Assembly (NCBI GenBank): GCA_019347575.1
Contig: JAHWKY010000017.1
Location: forward strand, 1-64,000
DNA length: 64,000 bases
Direction of reading: 5' to 3'
Origin: Actinomycetota bacterium
GTDB lineage: Bacteria; Actinomycetota; Nitriliruptoria; Nitriliruptorales; Nitriliruptoraceae
Shown: positions 7,544 through 15,762 of the stretch, one piece after another
Layout: every line of letters starts with the position of its first letter
How positions within the stretch are numbered: the stretch's first letter is position 1
Notes under the pieces: model-generated
Databases searched by the model: none
What the model saw: only the letters and a program-made list of their open reading frames with translations
What the model was told of the DNA's origin: nothing
Position numbers and translations under genes: made by a program

Positions 7544-9754
7544 ATGAAGGGGGTTCTGGCACGGCTGCCCATCGGCACGGTCGGGATCCCCGACGAGCTG
7601 ACCGAGCTGGCGGCCCACGTCCGGGCCTCGAGCCCACGCGTCGATCTGCGTGAGGTCGTGCGCGCGTACGAGTACGCGCAGGTCGCTCACGAGGGACAGC
7701 AGCGCAGCTCTGGCGAGGCCTACATCACCCACCCGATCCAGGTCGCGACCGAGCTCGCCGACCTCGGTCTGGACACCGCCTCGATCATGGCCGCGCTCCT
7801 GCACGACGTCGTCGAGGACACGCCGGCGTCGTTGGAGGAGATCGAGGAGTACTTCGGCTCGGAGGTCGCCCACCTCGTCGACGGGGTCACCAAGCTGGAC
7901 AAGCTGAAGGTCGAGTCGCGCGAACAGCGGCAGGCCGAGACGCTGCGGAAGATGATCCTCGCCATGGCGCAGGACATCCGCGTCCTGCTCGTCAAGCTCG
8001 CGGACCGTCTGCACAACATGGGCACGATCTCCGCCCTGCCACGCGAGAAGCAGAAGCGCATCGCGCAGGAGACGCTCGACATCTACGCCCCGCTCGCTCA
8101 CCGGCTGGGGATGCAGACCTTCAAGCTGCAGCTCGAGGACCTGTCGTTCCAGACCTTGCATCCCAAGCGCTACGACGAGATCGTCGCGATGGTCAGCGAG
8201 CGCAACCCCGAGCGTGAGGCCTACATCGAGGAGGTCGTCGCCGAGGTCCACGAGAAACTGCGCGAGCTACGCGTGAAGGCCGAGGTGACGGGGCGGCCCA
8301 AGCACTACTTCTCGATCTACGAGAAGATGGTGCTGCGGGGACGGGAGTTCGATGAGATCTACGACCTCGTCGGCATCCGCATCATGGTCAACAGCGTGCG
8401 CGACTGCTACGCGGTGCTCGGCCAGATCCATGCGACCTGGCGCCCCGTCCCGGGGCGTTTCAAGGACTACATCGCGATGCCCAAGTTCAACCTCTACCAG
8501 TCGCTGCACACGACCGTCGTCGGTCCCAAGGGTCGTCCGCTGGAGCTGCAGATCCGGACCAAGGCGATGCACCACACGGCGGAGTACGGCGTCGCTGCCC
8601 ACTGGAAGTACAAGGAGGACGAGCGCAGCGGCGGCACCACCGACATGCAGTGGCTCAGCCAGATGCTCGAGTGGCAGCAGGACGTCGAGTCCGACGACTA
8701 CCTCGAGTCGCTGAAGCTCGAGCTGTACCAGGACGAGGTCTTCGTCTTCACGCCAGCGGGCGACGTCAAGGCGCTGCCGGCCGGAGCCACTCCGGTCGAC
8801 TTCGCCTACGCGGTGCACACCGAGGTCGGCCACCGTTGCATCGGGGCCAAGGTCAACGATCGTCTCGTCCCGCTCGATCACACGCTCGTCAACGGCGACC
8901 ACGTCGAGATCCTGACGTCGAAGGCGGAGGACGCGGGTCCGACCCGCGACTGGCTGAAGTTCGTCGCGTCGCAACGCGCGCGCACGAAGATCCGCGCGTA
9001 CTTCAACCGCGAGCGTCGCGAGGACGCGATCGAGCGCGGCCGCGACGCCATCGGTCGGGCGCTGCGGAAGAAGGGCCTGTCGGTCGCGCGCATCATGGCG
9101 GCGGGCGAGCTCGAGACCGTCGTGGACGAGCTGTCCTACAGCGAGCCGGACGCCCTGTTCCGTGCGGTCGGCGACGGCCACGTCGCAGCGACGACGGTCG
9201 TGCAGCACCTCGTCGACCACCTCACGGACTCGACCGACACCTCGACGCAGCCCGCGGACGAGCTACCCGTGCGGCTGGATGGTCCAGCGCCCGCGACCGA
9301 GAGCATCAACGTGGCCGGCGCCGACGGGATGCTGGTGAAGATGGCCCGCTGCTGCACCCCCGTCCCGGGGGACGCGATCCTGGGTTTCGTCACCCGTGGA
9401 CGCGGCGTGAGCGTGCACCGCAAGGACTGTCCCAACGTCGGGGACCTCACGAAGGAGGAGCAGCGCCTGATCCCGGTCAGCTGGAACGACCAGGTCAGTG
9501 CGACGTTCCTCGTCACCGTCCAGGTGGAGGCCATCGACCGCAAGCACCTGCTGCGCGACATCACCGCCGTGCTGGGGGACCTGCACATCAACATCATGAG
9601 CGCTCAGGTCGCCACACGGCGCGACCGCGTCGCGGTTCTACGGTTCACCTTCGAGCTCGGCGACCCGGCCCACCTCGAGTACGTGCTGCGGTCGGTCAGG
9701 AAGGTCGAGGCGGTTTACGACGCGTACCGGGTCGTGCCACAGAAGAAGAAGTAG
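7544..9754 (+). CDS. rel: Bifunctional (p)ppGpp synthetase/hydrolase (RelA/SpoT family)
   Basis: Stringent-response enzyme that makes and degrades (p)ppGpp. Domains in order, numbered from ATG 7544: HD hydrolase (SGEAYITHP near 56-64, HD at 87-88), synthetase (YFSIYEKM, then RFKD at 305-308, the RXKD signature of bifunctional enzymes), TGS (VFVFTPAGDVKALPAG), a cysteine-containing region (ARCCTPVPGD) and a C-terminal ACT domain. ATG 7544 lacks a well-spaced ribosome binding site. The frame is open back to 7472, and an in-frame CTG at 7481 lies 5 bp after AGGAGG; that CTG may be the true start, adding 21 residues. Confidence 0.96.
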   Translation: MKGVLARLPIGTVGIPDELTELAAHVRASSPRVDLREVVRAYEYAQVAHEGQQRSSGEAYITHPIQVATELADLGLDTASIMAALLHDVVEDTPASLEEIEEYFGSEVAHLVDGVTKLDKLKVESREQRQAETLRKMILAMAQDIRVLLVKLADRLHNMGTISALPREKQKRIAQETLDIYAPLAHRLGMQTFKLQLEDLSFQTLHPKRYDEIVAMVSERNPEREAYIEEVVAEVHEKLRELRVKAEVTGRPKHYFSIYEKMVLRGREFDEIYDLVGIRIMVNSVRDCYAVLGQIHATWRPVPGRFKDYIAMPKFNLYQSLHTTVVGPKGRPLELQIRTKAMHHTAEYGVAAHWKYKEDERSGGTTDMQWLSQMLEWQQDVESDDYLESLKLELYQDEVFVFTPAGDVKALPAGATPVDFAYAVHTEVGHRCIGAKVNDRLVPLDHTLVNGDHVEILTSKAEDAGPTRDWLKFVASQRARTKIRAYFNRERREDAIERGRDAIGRALRKKGLSVARIMAAGELETVVDELSYSEPDALFRAVGDGHVAATTVVQHLVDHLTDSTDTSTQPADELPVRLDGPAPATESINVAGADGMLVKMARCCTPVPGDAILGFVTRGRGVSVHRKDCPNVGDLTKEEQRLIPVSWNDQVSATFLVTVQVEAIDRKHLLRDITAVLGDLHINIMSAQVATRRDRVAVLRFTFELGDPAHLEYVLRSVRKVEAVYDAYRVVPQKKK

Positions 9755-9792
9755 CTAGCCTTCTCGTCGCATCGCATCTCCTCGGGAGTCCC

Positions 9793-10542
9793 GTGTCGCG
9801 TGATCGCTTCGTCGTCGGCGTGCCCCTCGGCCGCTGGCAGACCAACTGCTTCGTCGTGGGCGACCGCGCCGTCGGCGCGGCGGTGATCATCGACCCCGGC
9901 GAGACCGGTGCCGACCACGTGCCCGGGATCCTCGAGGCCGAAGGCGTGAGCTGCGAGGCCATCCTGCTAACGCACGGCCACCTCGACCACTTCTGGGCCA
10001 TGCCGGACCTCGCCCGCAGCCTCGACGTGCCCGTCATCATGCACGAGGACGACCGCTGGCTCTGGGACGCCCCGGTCATCGGCTTCAGCGGGGCGCGCTC
10101 GAGTGAGGACGCCAACACCGTCCTCGAGCGCACCTTCGGCCTGCGCTGGGAGCCGCCGACCGAGCGCCTCGAGGCCCTGTCCGGCGACGCCACGCTGACC
10201 TACGCCGGCATCACCTTCGACGCCCGGCACACGCCCGGGCACACCCCCGGTCACCTCACCTTCCTCGGTCGCGGACTCGACGAAGCCGAGGTGCGCTTCG
10301 ACCGCACCACCCGACCCGCAGCGGACGTGCTCTTCAGCGGTGACCTGATCTTCCAGGGGTCCGTTGGCCGCACCGACTTCCCGCGCGGCGACACCGCTGC
10401 GCTGTACCGCTCGATCGTCGACACGGTCCTGCCACTCCAGGACGACACGTTGATCCTGTCCGGCCACGGTCCCGAGACGACGGTCGGTACCGAACGGGTG
10501 CGCAACCCGTTCGTCGACGAGGCCCGCCGCCTCCAGATCTGA
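9793..10542 (+). CDS. Metallo-beta-lactamase-fold hydrolase (glyoxalase II-like)
   Basis: Cytoplasmic zinc hydrolase of 249 residues. The metal-binding HxHxDH motif is at H61, H63, D65 and H66 (THGHLDH). Further ligands are expected in HTPGHTPGH and in FSGDLIFQGSVGRTDFPRGD, a segment typical of the YcbL/glyoxalase II-like subgroup. The last motif histidine is in LSGHGPETTVGTERVRNPF. GTG 9793 is preceded by GGGAGT. The substrate could be a glutathione- or mycothiol-type thioester, which the sequence cannot settle. It sits between rel and hisS, as in many actinobacteria. Confidence 0.88.
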   Translation: MSRDRFVVGVPLGRWQTNCFVVGDRAVGAAVIIDPGETGADHVPGILEAEGVSCEAILLTHGHLDHFWAMPDLARSLDVPVIMHEDDRWLWDAPVIGFSGARSSEDANTVLERTFGLRWEPPTERLEALSGDATLTYAGITFDARHTPGHTPGHLTFLGRGLDEAEVRFDRTTRPAADVLFSGDLIFQGSVGRTDFPRGDTAALYRSIVDTVLPLQDDTLILSGHGPETTVGTERVRNPFVDEARRLQI

Positions 10543-10553
10543 AGGCAGGGACC

Positions 10554-11918
10554 TTGGCCAGCATCGACACCGGTCCTGCCTCCGGGACACGCGATCACCT
10601 CCCGCCCGAGGTGGCACGGCGCGAGCGCGTCTTCGCGCTCATCCGTGAGGTGTTCGAGCGCCACGGGTTCGCCCCCATCGACACCCCGGCCTTCGAGCGT
10701 CTCGAGGTGCTCACCGGCAAGTACGGCGAGGAGGGCGACCAGCTCATCTTCAAGATCCTCCGCCGAGGCGAGCACGGGGAGACCGGCGAGGCCGACCTCG
10801 CCCTGCGCTACGACCTGACCGTCCCGCTGGCGCGCTACATCGCGGCTCACCCCGAACTCGGGACGCCGTTCAAGCGCTACCACCTCGGCACGGTGTGGCG
10901 AGCCGACCGGCCCGGCCACGGCCGCTTCCGTGAGTTCACCCAGTGCGACGCGGACACGGTCGGGGCGGATTCCCTCGTCGCGGACGCCGAGACGCTGCTG
11001 ACGCTCGACGCGGCTCTGACCGCCCTGGGTCTCGATGGCTACACCTTCGAGCTGAACTCCCGCCCCGCCCTGCGAGGGCTGATCGAGGCGTACGCGATCC
11101 CTCCCGAGCTCGAGCAGAGCGCGCTCGTCGCGATCGACAAGCTCGACAAGGTCGGCCCGGAGGGGGTCGCGACCGAGCTGGCCGAGCGCGGCGTGAGTGA
11201 GCAGGCGGCGGCGCGGTTCCGCGCGGATCTCGAGGCCGACGACGCGGCCGATCGTGTCCGCGAGCGGCTCGGGCGGACCGAGCGAGGGAGCGCGGGGCTC
11301 GGTGAGGTCGACACCGTCATCGAACTCGTCGACGGTCACCTGCAGCGGGGGCAGGTGGCGTTCGCGCCCTACCTGGCCCGCGGCCTCGACTACTACACCG
11401 GTCCGATCTTCGAGATCAGGCACGCGGGTCTGGGCTCGAGCATCGGCTCCGGCGGTCGTTACGACGGACTGCTCGGGATGTTCTCGGGACGCGAGATCCC
11501 CGCGACCGGCGGATCGCTGGGTGTCGAGCGCATCCTGCTGCTCCTCGGCGAGGCCGACGTGTCCGAGTCGGCTCCGGACGTCGTCGTCACCGTGATGGAC
11601 GACTCGCTGCGTGGCGATGCCATCGCGCTGGCGACCCGACTCCGGCGCGCCGGGGTGCGGGCCGATCTCTTCGTGGACAGCGCCCGCATGAAGAAGCAGC
11701 TCAGGTACGCGGACCGGCGAGGCGCGCGGTTCGTGATCGTCCGCGGGGCGGACGAGGTGGCGGCGGGTACGGTCGGCGTCAAGGACCTGCGCTCCGGCGA
11801 GCAGGTCGACGTCCCCGTGGAGGCGCTCGAGGAGCGGGTGCAGGTGCTCCTCGCTGGCGACGGCCGGACCGAGCTGGCGACCGACCGATCGATGACCGAC
11901 GGAGGAACCACGCCGTGA
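10554..11918 (+). CDS. hisS: Histidine-tRNA ligase
   Basis: Class II aminoacyl-tRNA synthetase of 454 residues charging tRNA-His. Motif 1 lies in the N-terminal region (GFAPIDTPAFE). Motif 2 is FKRYHLGTVWRAD...FREFTQCDADTVG. The two HisRS signature peptides are LARGLDYYTGPIFEI and SGGRYDGL. Motif 3 is in GGSLGVERILLLL. The C-terminal anticodon-binding domain follows (DVVVTVMDDS onward). The start is TTG 10554, 12 bp after the upstream stop, with a purine-rich AAGGCAGGG ahead. The stop overlaps the aspS start by 4 bp. Confidence 0.95.
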   Translation: MASIDTGPASGTRDHLPPEVARRERVFALIREVFERHGFAPIDTPAFERLEVLTGKYGEEGDQLIFKILRRGEHGETGEADLALRYDLTVPLARYIAAHPELGTPFKRYHLGTVWRADRPGHGRFREFTQCDADTVGADSLVADAETLLTLDAALTALGLDGYTFELNSRPALRGLIEAYAIPPELEQSALVAIDKLDKVGPEGVATELAERGVSEQAAARFRADLEADDAADRVRERLGRTERGSAGLGEVDTVIELVDGHLQRGQVAFAPYLARGLDYYTGPIFEIRHAGLGSSIGSGGRYDGLLGMFSGREIPATGGSLGVERILLLLGEADVSESAPDVVVTVMDDSLRGDAIALATRLRRAGVRADLFVDSARMKKQLRYADRRGARFVIVRGADEVAAGTVGVKDLRSGEQVDVPVEALEERVQVLLAGDGRTELATDRSMTDGGTTP

Positions 11919-13708
11919 CCATCACGCCCTACGGCGCCCTGCGCACCCACGGGGCGGGCACGCTCCGCACAGAGCACGCCGGCGAGAAGGTGACCGTGGC
12001 CGGATGGGTCGACACCCGCCGCGATCACGGCGGCCTCGCCTTCCTCGACCTGCGTGACCGCACCGGGATCGTCCAGGTCGTCGCCGACCCCGAGGCGGGC
12101 GAGGCGCTCGAAGCGGCGCATCGCGTGCGCGGCGAGTGGGTCATCCGCGTCGTGGGTGTCGTCCGCGCACGCCCCGAAGGGATGGCCAACCCCAACCTCG
12201 AGACCGGCGACGTCGAGGTCTACGCCGAGTCGCTCGAGGTGCTGGCCGAGTCCGAGACCGTGCCGTTCCCGATCGAGGACGACGTCGACATCGACGAAGC
12301 GGTGCGCCTGAAGCATCGCTACCTCGACCTGCGGCGCCCGGTGATGGCGCTCGGCCTGGCGCTACGAGCACAGGTCAACTCCGTCATCCGGAGGGTCATG
12401 GAACGCAACGACTTCATCGAGATCGAGACCCCCATCCTCACCCGGGCCACCCCCGAGGGAGCGCGGGACTTCCTCGTCCCCTCGCGCCTGCAGCCGGGAT
12501 CGACGTACGCGTTGCCGCAGTCGCCACAGCTGTTCAAGCAGCTGCTCCAGGTCGCGGGGCTCGAGCGCTACTACCAGATCGCCCGCTGCTTCCGGGACGA
12601 GGACCTGCGCGCCGACCGCCAGCTCGAGTTCACCCAGCTCGACCTCGAGCTGTCTTTCGGCGACGAGGAGGACGTCATCGGCATCACCGAGGAGATCCTC
12701 GCCGAGGTGTGGCGCGAGGTCCTCGGCGTCGAGGTGCCCCTGCCGTTCCCGCGCCTCGATTACTTCGAGGCGTTGCGCCGCTTCGGCACCGACAAGCCCG
12801 ATCTGCGCTTCGACGTCGAGCTCGCCGACCTCGACGGGATCTTCGCCGCGACCGAGGTCGGGGTCTTCCGGGCCGTCCTCGAGTCGGGCGGCTCGGTCGT
12901 GGCCCTGGCGCTTCCGGCTGGCGGCGAGCTCACTCGTCGGGAGTTCGACGAGTGGACCGACTGGGCCAAGGCCCGCGGGGCGAAGGGGCTCGCGTGGGCG
13001 GTCGTCGAGGACGACGGCTCGTTGCGATCACCGCTGGCCAAGTACATGTCGGAGGAGGAGATCGGCGGCGTGCTGCGGGAGACCGGCGCGTCGCCCGGTG
13101 ACGCGTTGTTCTTCGGGGCGGGGGAGACCCGCTTCGCGTACGAACTGATGGGGGCGCTGCGCGTGGCCCTCGCGAAGGCGCGCGGACTGGTGGACGAGTC
13201 GCGGTGGGAGTTCCTCTGGATCTTCCCCATGGCGCTGTTCGAGCCGACCGACGAAGGCGGCTGGACGCCGGCCAACCACCCCTTCACGTCACCGGCACCG
13301 GAGTGGCGCGACCGCTTCGAGGAGTCGCCAGGCGAGGCCCGGGCCCGGGCCTACGACGTGATCCTCAACGGTGTCGAGCTCGGAGGTGGGTCGACCCGTA
13401 TCCACGACCCCGAGCTCCAGCGTCGCGTGTTCCGCTTCCTCGGTATCGACGACGAGCGCGCCGAGGCGAAGTTCGGGTTCCTCCTCCGTGCGCTCGGCTA
13501 CGGCGCTCCGCCGCACGGTGGCATCGCCTTCGGCCTCGACCGCATCGTCATGCTGCTCGCGGGGCGCTCCTCGATACGCGACGTGATCGCCTTCCCCAAG
13601 ACCCAGTCCGGCAGCGACCCCATGACCGACGCCCCGGCCCCCTACGAGCCGCGCGCCCTCGACGAGGTCGGCCTCCGCCTCGAGCCCACCGCCCCACCTC
13701 GACCCTGA
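11915..13708 (+). CDS. aspS: Aspartate-tRNA ligase
   Basis: Bacterial-type class II synthetase of 597 residues. An N-terminal OB-fold anticodon-binding domain (VAGWVDTRRDHGGLAFLDLRDR) is followed by the catalytic core with motif 2 (YYQIARCFRDEDLRADRQLEFTQ region), an inserted GAD domain at roughly residues 280-420, ELGGGSTRIHDP, and motif 3 (GIAFGLDRIVMLLAG). The GTG start is coupled to hisS. Whether it is discriminating or also charges tRNA-Asn cannot be told from sequence alone. A hairpin repeat begins 12 bp after its stop, between it and a convergent gene. Confidence 0.95.
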   Translation: MTITPYGALRTHGAGTLRTEHAGEKVTVAGWVDTRRDHGGLAFLDLRDRTGIVQVVADPEAGEALEAAHRVRGEWVIRVVGVVRARPEGMANPNLETGDVEVYAESLEVLAESETVPFPIEDDVDIDEAVRLKHRYLDLRRPVMALGLALRAQVNSVIRRVMERNDFIEIETPILTRATPEGARDFLVPSRLQPGSTYALPQSPQLFKQLLQVAGLERYYQIARCFRDEDLRADRQLEFTQLDLELSFGDEEDVIGITEEILAEVWREVLGVEVPLPFPRLDYFEALRRFGTDKPDLRFDVELADLDGIFAATEVGVFRAVLESGGSVVALALPAGGELTRREFDEWTDWAKARGAKGLAWAVVEDDGSLRSPLAKYMSEEEIGGVLRETGASPGDALFFGAGETRFAYELMGALRVALAKARGLVDESRWEFLWIFPMALFEPTDEGGWTPANHPFTSPAPEWRDRFEESPGEARARAYDVILNGVELGGGSTRIHDPELQRRVFRFLGIDDERAEAKFGFLLRALGYGAPPHGGIAFGLDRIVMLLAGRSSIRDVIAFPKTQSGSDPMTDAPAPYEPRALDEVGLRLEPTAPPRP

Positions 13709-13720
13709 CCGCACGGGCCG

Positions 13721-13785
13721 ACCTTCACTGCGTGGAGGATGTTGCTCACTGGTGAGGCCAGGTCTCCACGGAGCGGGGCCGCGAG
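13721..13785 (-). repeat. Dispersed palindromic repeat, copy A (inverted orientation)
   Basis: An imperfect inverted repeat centred near 13750. CTGCGTGGAG at 13728 can pair with CTCCACGGAG at 13764-13773, with GCTCACTGGTGAGGC in the middle. On the minus strand it matches the + strand copies at 15583-15736 and 54866-54934 (CCCCGCTCCGTGGAG start, CTCCACGCAG end). It fills the 82-bp gap between the converging aspS and protease genes and could act as a bidirectional terminator, but there is no T-tract. Confidence 0.75.
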
Positions 13786-13790
13786 GGGGA

Positions 13791-15524
13791 TCAGGGGTGG
13801 CTGATGTCGCCGGTGATGGTGCTGCCGGGGGTGGCGATGGCCCGGAGCGTGTAGGTGCCGGGCTCCACCGGGAAGAAGCTGTAGTTGTGCTGGCGGTCGG
13901 CCGTGTTGATGGGCGCGAGCCGCGCCGGCATGCCCGCTGACCCGTCGGGCCTCAGGATCTCCGCGTACAGCAGGGTTCCGTCGGTGAGGATGCTCGCCCC
14001 GATCGGGAAGCCGCCCGCCCCCTCCGGCACCTCGAAGCTGGCGGTGAAGACCTCGGTCCCCATCTCGCCGCTGATGGTGTGCTGCGCCGGCGCGTCCGGT
14101 GGGGTCCCGTCCACCGGTTGGCCCGCGCCCGCGAGCGCCGCGGCCACCGCCTCGTACACCTGGATGCGGCCGTGGCCGAAGTCGTTGTCGGCGCCCTCGG
14201 CACCACGGTCCTCGGCGGTGGCGAACAGCAGCTCACGGACCTCGTCCGGTGCGAGCGACGGATCGGCCGCGACCATCAACGCCGCCGTTCCTGCCGCGAA
14301 CGGAGACGCCATGCTCGTGCCGCTCTTGTTGACGTACCCCGACGTCGTCTCGGCGTTCGCGGCCCTGATGGTGTCGCCCGGCGCGGTGAGGTCGGGCTTG
14401 ATGCGCCCGTCCGAGGTCGGGCCGCGGCTCGAGAACTCGCTGAGCGTGAAACCGTACGAGCCAGCGCCCGCCCCGAACGGGTCGAGCAGACTGCCGATGG
14501 CGAGGATCCCGCGGGCGGCGGCCGGGACGGTCATGGTGCCGTTGCCGGGGCCGCCGTTGCCGTTGGACTTGAACGTCACGATGCCTGCGTCCCAGGTCGC
14601 ATCCACCGCCAGTTCCAGCGCGGTCGTCCCGTCGGTGGCGGTACCGAACCCGAAGCTGATCGTCGCCACCCGGACGTTGAACTCCGCCATGTGGTCGACG
14701 ATCCACTCGTAGCCGGCGATGGCGTTCGACGTCGTGTCGCCGCCTCCGCTGATGCGCACGCCGATCAACGACGCCCCCGGGGCGACGCCGCGGTGCTGGG
14801 GGCTCGCGCCCCAGCCGACCGCGATGTTGGCGACGTGGGTGCCGTGCCCATGGTCGTCGGACGGTTGACTGGCCCCGGTGGCCGCGTCGTACCACGCGAC
14901 CAGCTTGGAGCCGTCGAGTTCCTGATGGCTCGTTTGGAACCCGGTGTCGAGCACGGCCACGCCGACGTCGGTCGCCGAGACGCTGCTCGGCACGCCATCC
15001 AGGTCACCGGAGATCCCGAGCGTGTCGACCGCGGCGTCAGCACCCATCACGTGGGTCGCGGTGCCGAGCTCGGGGGCGCCGACGCGGTCGAGCTCGATCT
15101 GCCGTACCTCGTCAAGCCCCGCGACGGCCACGATCTCCGCAGGTGTCAGCGCCCCGGCCACCGCCGCGATCAGGTGGAACGTGCGAGACAGGCGAGCGTC
15201 GGGAGCGACCGCTCGGACACGCGTCGCGCCCTCCGCCCCCGAGATGCCCGCGCGGAAGACGACGATGACGCCGATGCGCTCGTCGACGCCGGCCGTGGTA
15301 AGGGAAGCATCGAGGTCGTCGAAGATCCCGTCTCCGTCTGCGTCGTTGACCGCGGTCGCACGCGGCAACGCCCGCACGGCAGCGCGGGCCGCGGCGTCGG
15401 CAGCCGTCGGGGCCGTGACCGTCCCGGCGGTCCGGTCCGGGGCGACTGGCACCGCGGCCGGCGCCGGGGTGGTGGCGGCCACCACGCCGGTGGCGAGTGC
15501 GAGCAGTGCGAAGCGGCGCAGCAC
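13791..15524 (-). CDS. Secreted subtilisin-like serine protease (S8)
   Basis: Exported peptidase of 577 residues, the only minus-strand gene here. GTG 15524 was chosen because GAGGGGAT lies upstream and translation begins directly with a signal peptide (LRRFALLALATGVVAA, Ala-rich cleavage region). A propeptide-like region with DADGDGIFDDLDA precedes the catalytic domain. The triad is visible: Asp in GVAVLDTGF, His in DDHGHGTHVANIAVG, Ser in SGTSMASPFAAGTAAL. A C-terminal beta-rich domain of about 100 residues follows. The frame extends upstream to 15578 but without a better ribosome site. Copies of one repeat family lie on both sides. Substrate unknown. Confidence 0.92.
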   Translation of the reverse strand: MLRRFALLALATGVVAATTPAPAAVPVAPDRTAGTVTAPTAADAAARAAVRALPRATAVNDADGDGIFDDLDASLTTAGVDERIGVIVVFRAGISGAEGATRVRAVAPDARLSRTFHLIAAVAGALTPAEIVAVAGLDEVRQIELDRVGAPELGTATHVMGADAAVDTLGISGDLDGVPSSVSATDVGVAVLDTGFQTSHQELDGSKLVAWYDAATGASQPSDDHGHGTHVANIAVGWGASPQHRGVAPGASLIGVRISGGGDTTSNAIAGYEWIVDHMAEFNVRVATISFGFGTATDGTTALELAVDATWDAGIVTFKSNGNGGPGNGTMTVPAAARGILAIGSLLDPFGAGAGSYGFTLSEFSSRGPTSDGRIKPDLTAPGDTIRAANAETTSGYVNKSGTSMASPFAAGTAALMVAADPSLAPDEVRELLFATAEDRGAEGADNDFGHGRIQVYEAVAAALAGAGQPVDGTPPDAPAQHTISGEMGTEVFTASFEVPEGAGGFPIGASILTDGTLLYAEILRPDGSAGMPARLAPINTADRQHNYSFFPVEPGTYTLRAIATPGSTITGDISHP

Positions 15525-15582
15525 GGGCCATCCCCTCGTCGGTCCTCTACGCGTGGGTTCGCCGCCCGACCACCTCATCCCT

Positions 15583-15736
15583 GCGCCCCGACCCTGACCC
15601 CGCTCCGTGGAGGTTCTGCCTCAGTGGTGAGGCCAACTCTCCACGCAGCGCAGCCCGAGGCGCCCCGACCCTGACCCCGCTCCGTGGAGGTTCTGCCTCA
15701 CTGGTGAGGCCAACTCTCCACGCAGCGCAGCCCGAG
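15583..15736 (+). repeat. Tandem pair of a 77-bp palindromic repeat (copies B and C)
   Basis: Two 77-bp units, 15583-15659 and 15660-15736, differ at one base (TCAGTGG versus TCACTGG). Each has CTCCGTGGAG facing CTCCACGCAG around TGCCTCACTGGTGAGGC, giving an imperfect hairpin. The pair fills most of the divergent gap between the protease and rarA. Related single copies are at 13721-13785 (reversed) and 54866-54934. All copies are intergenic, like REP/ERIC-type elements. Confidence 0.9.
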
Positions 15737-15762
15737 CCGCGAGGCGGCTGTAGGTTCGCGGG

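Noticed and set aside
8650-10542. 630-codon frame suggesting a fusion upstream of the metallo-beta-lactamase-fold protein
   Set aside because: The upstream part is an out-of-frame shadow of rel; a GTG with ribosome site at 9793 gives the normal family length.
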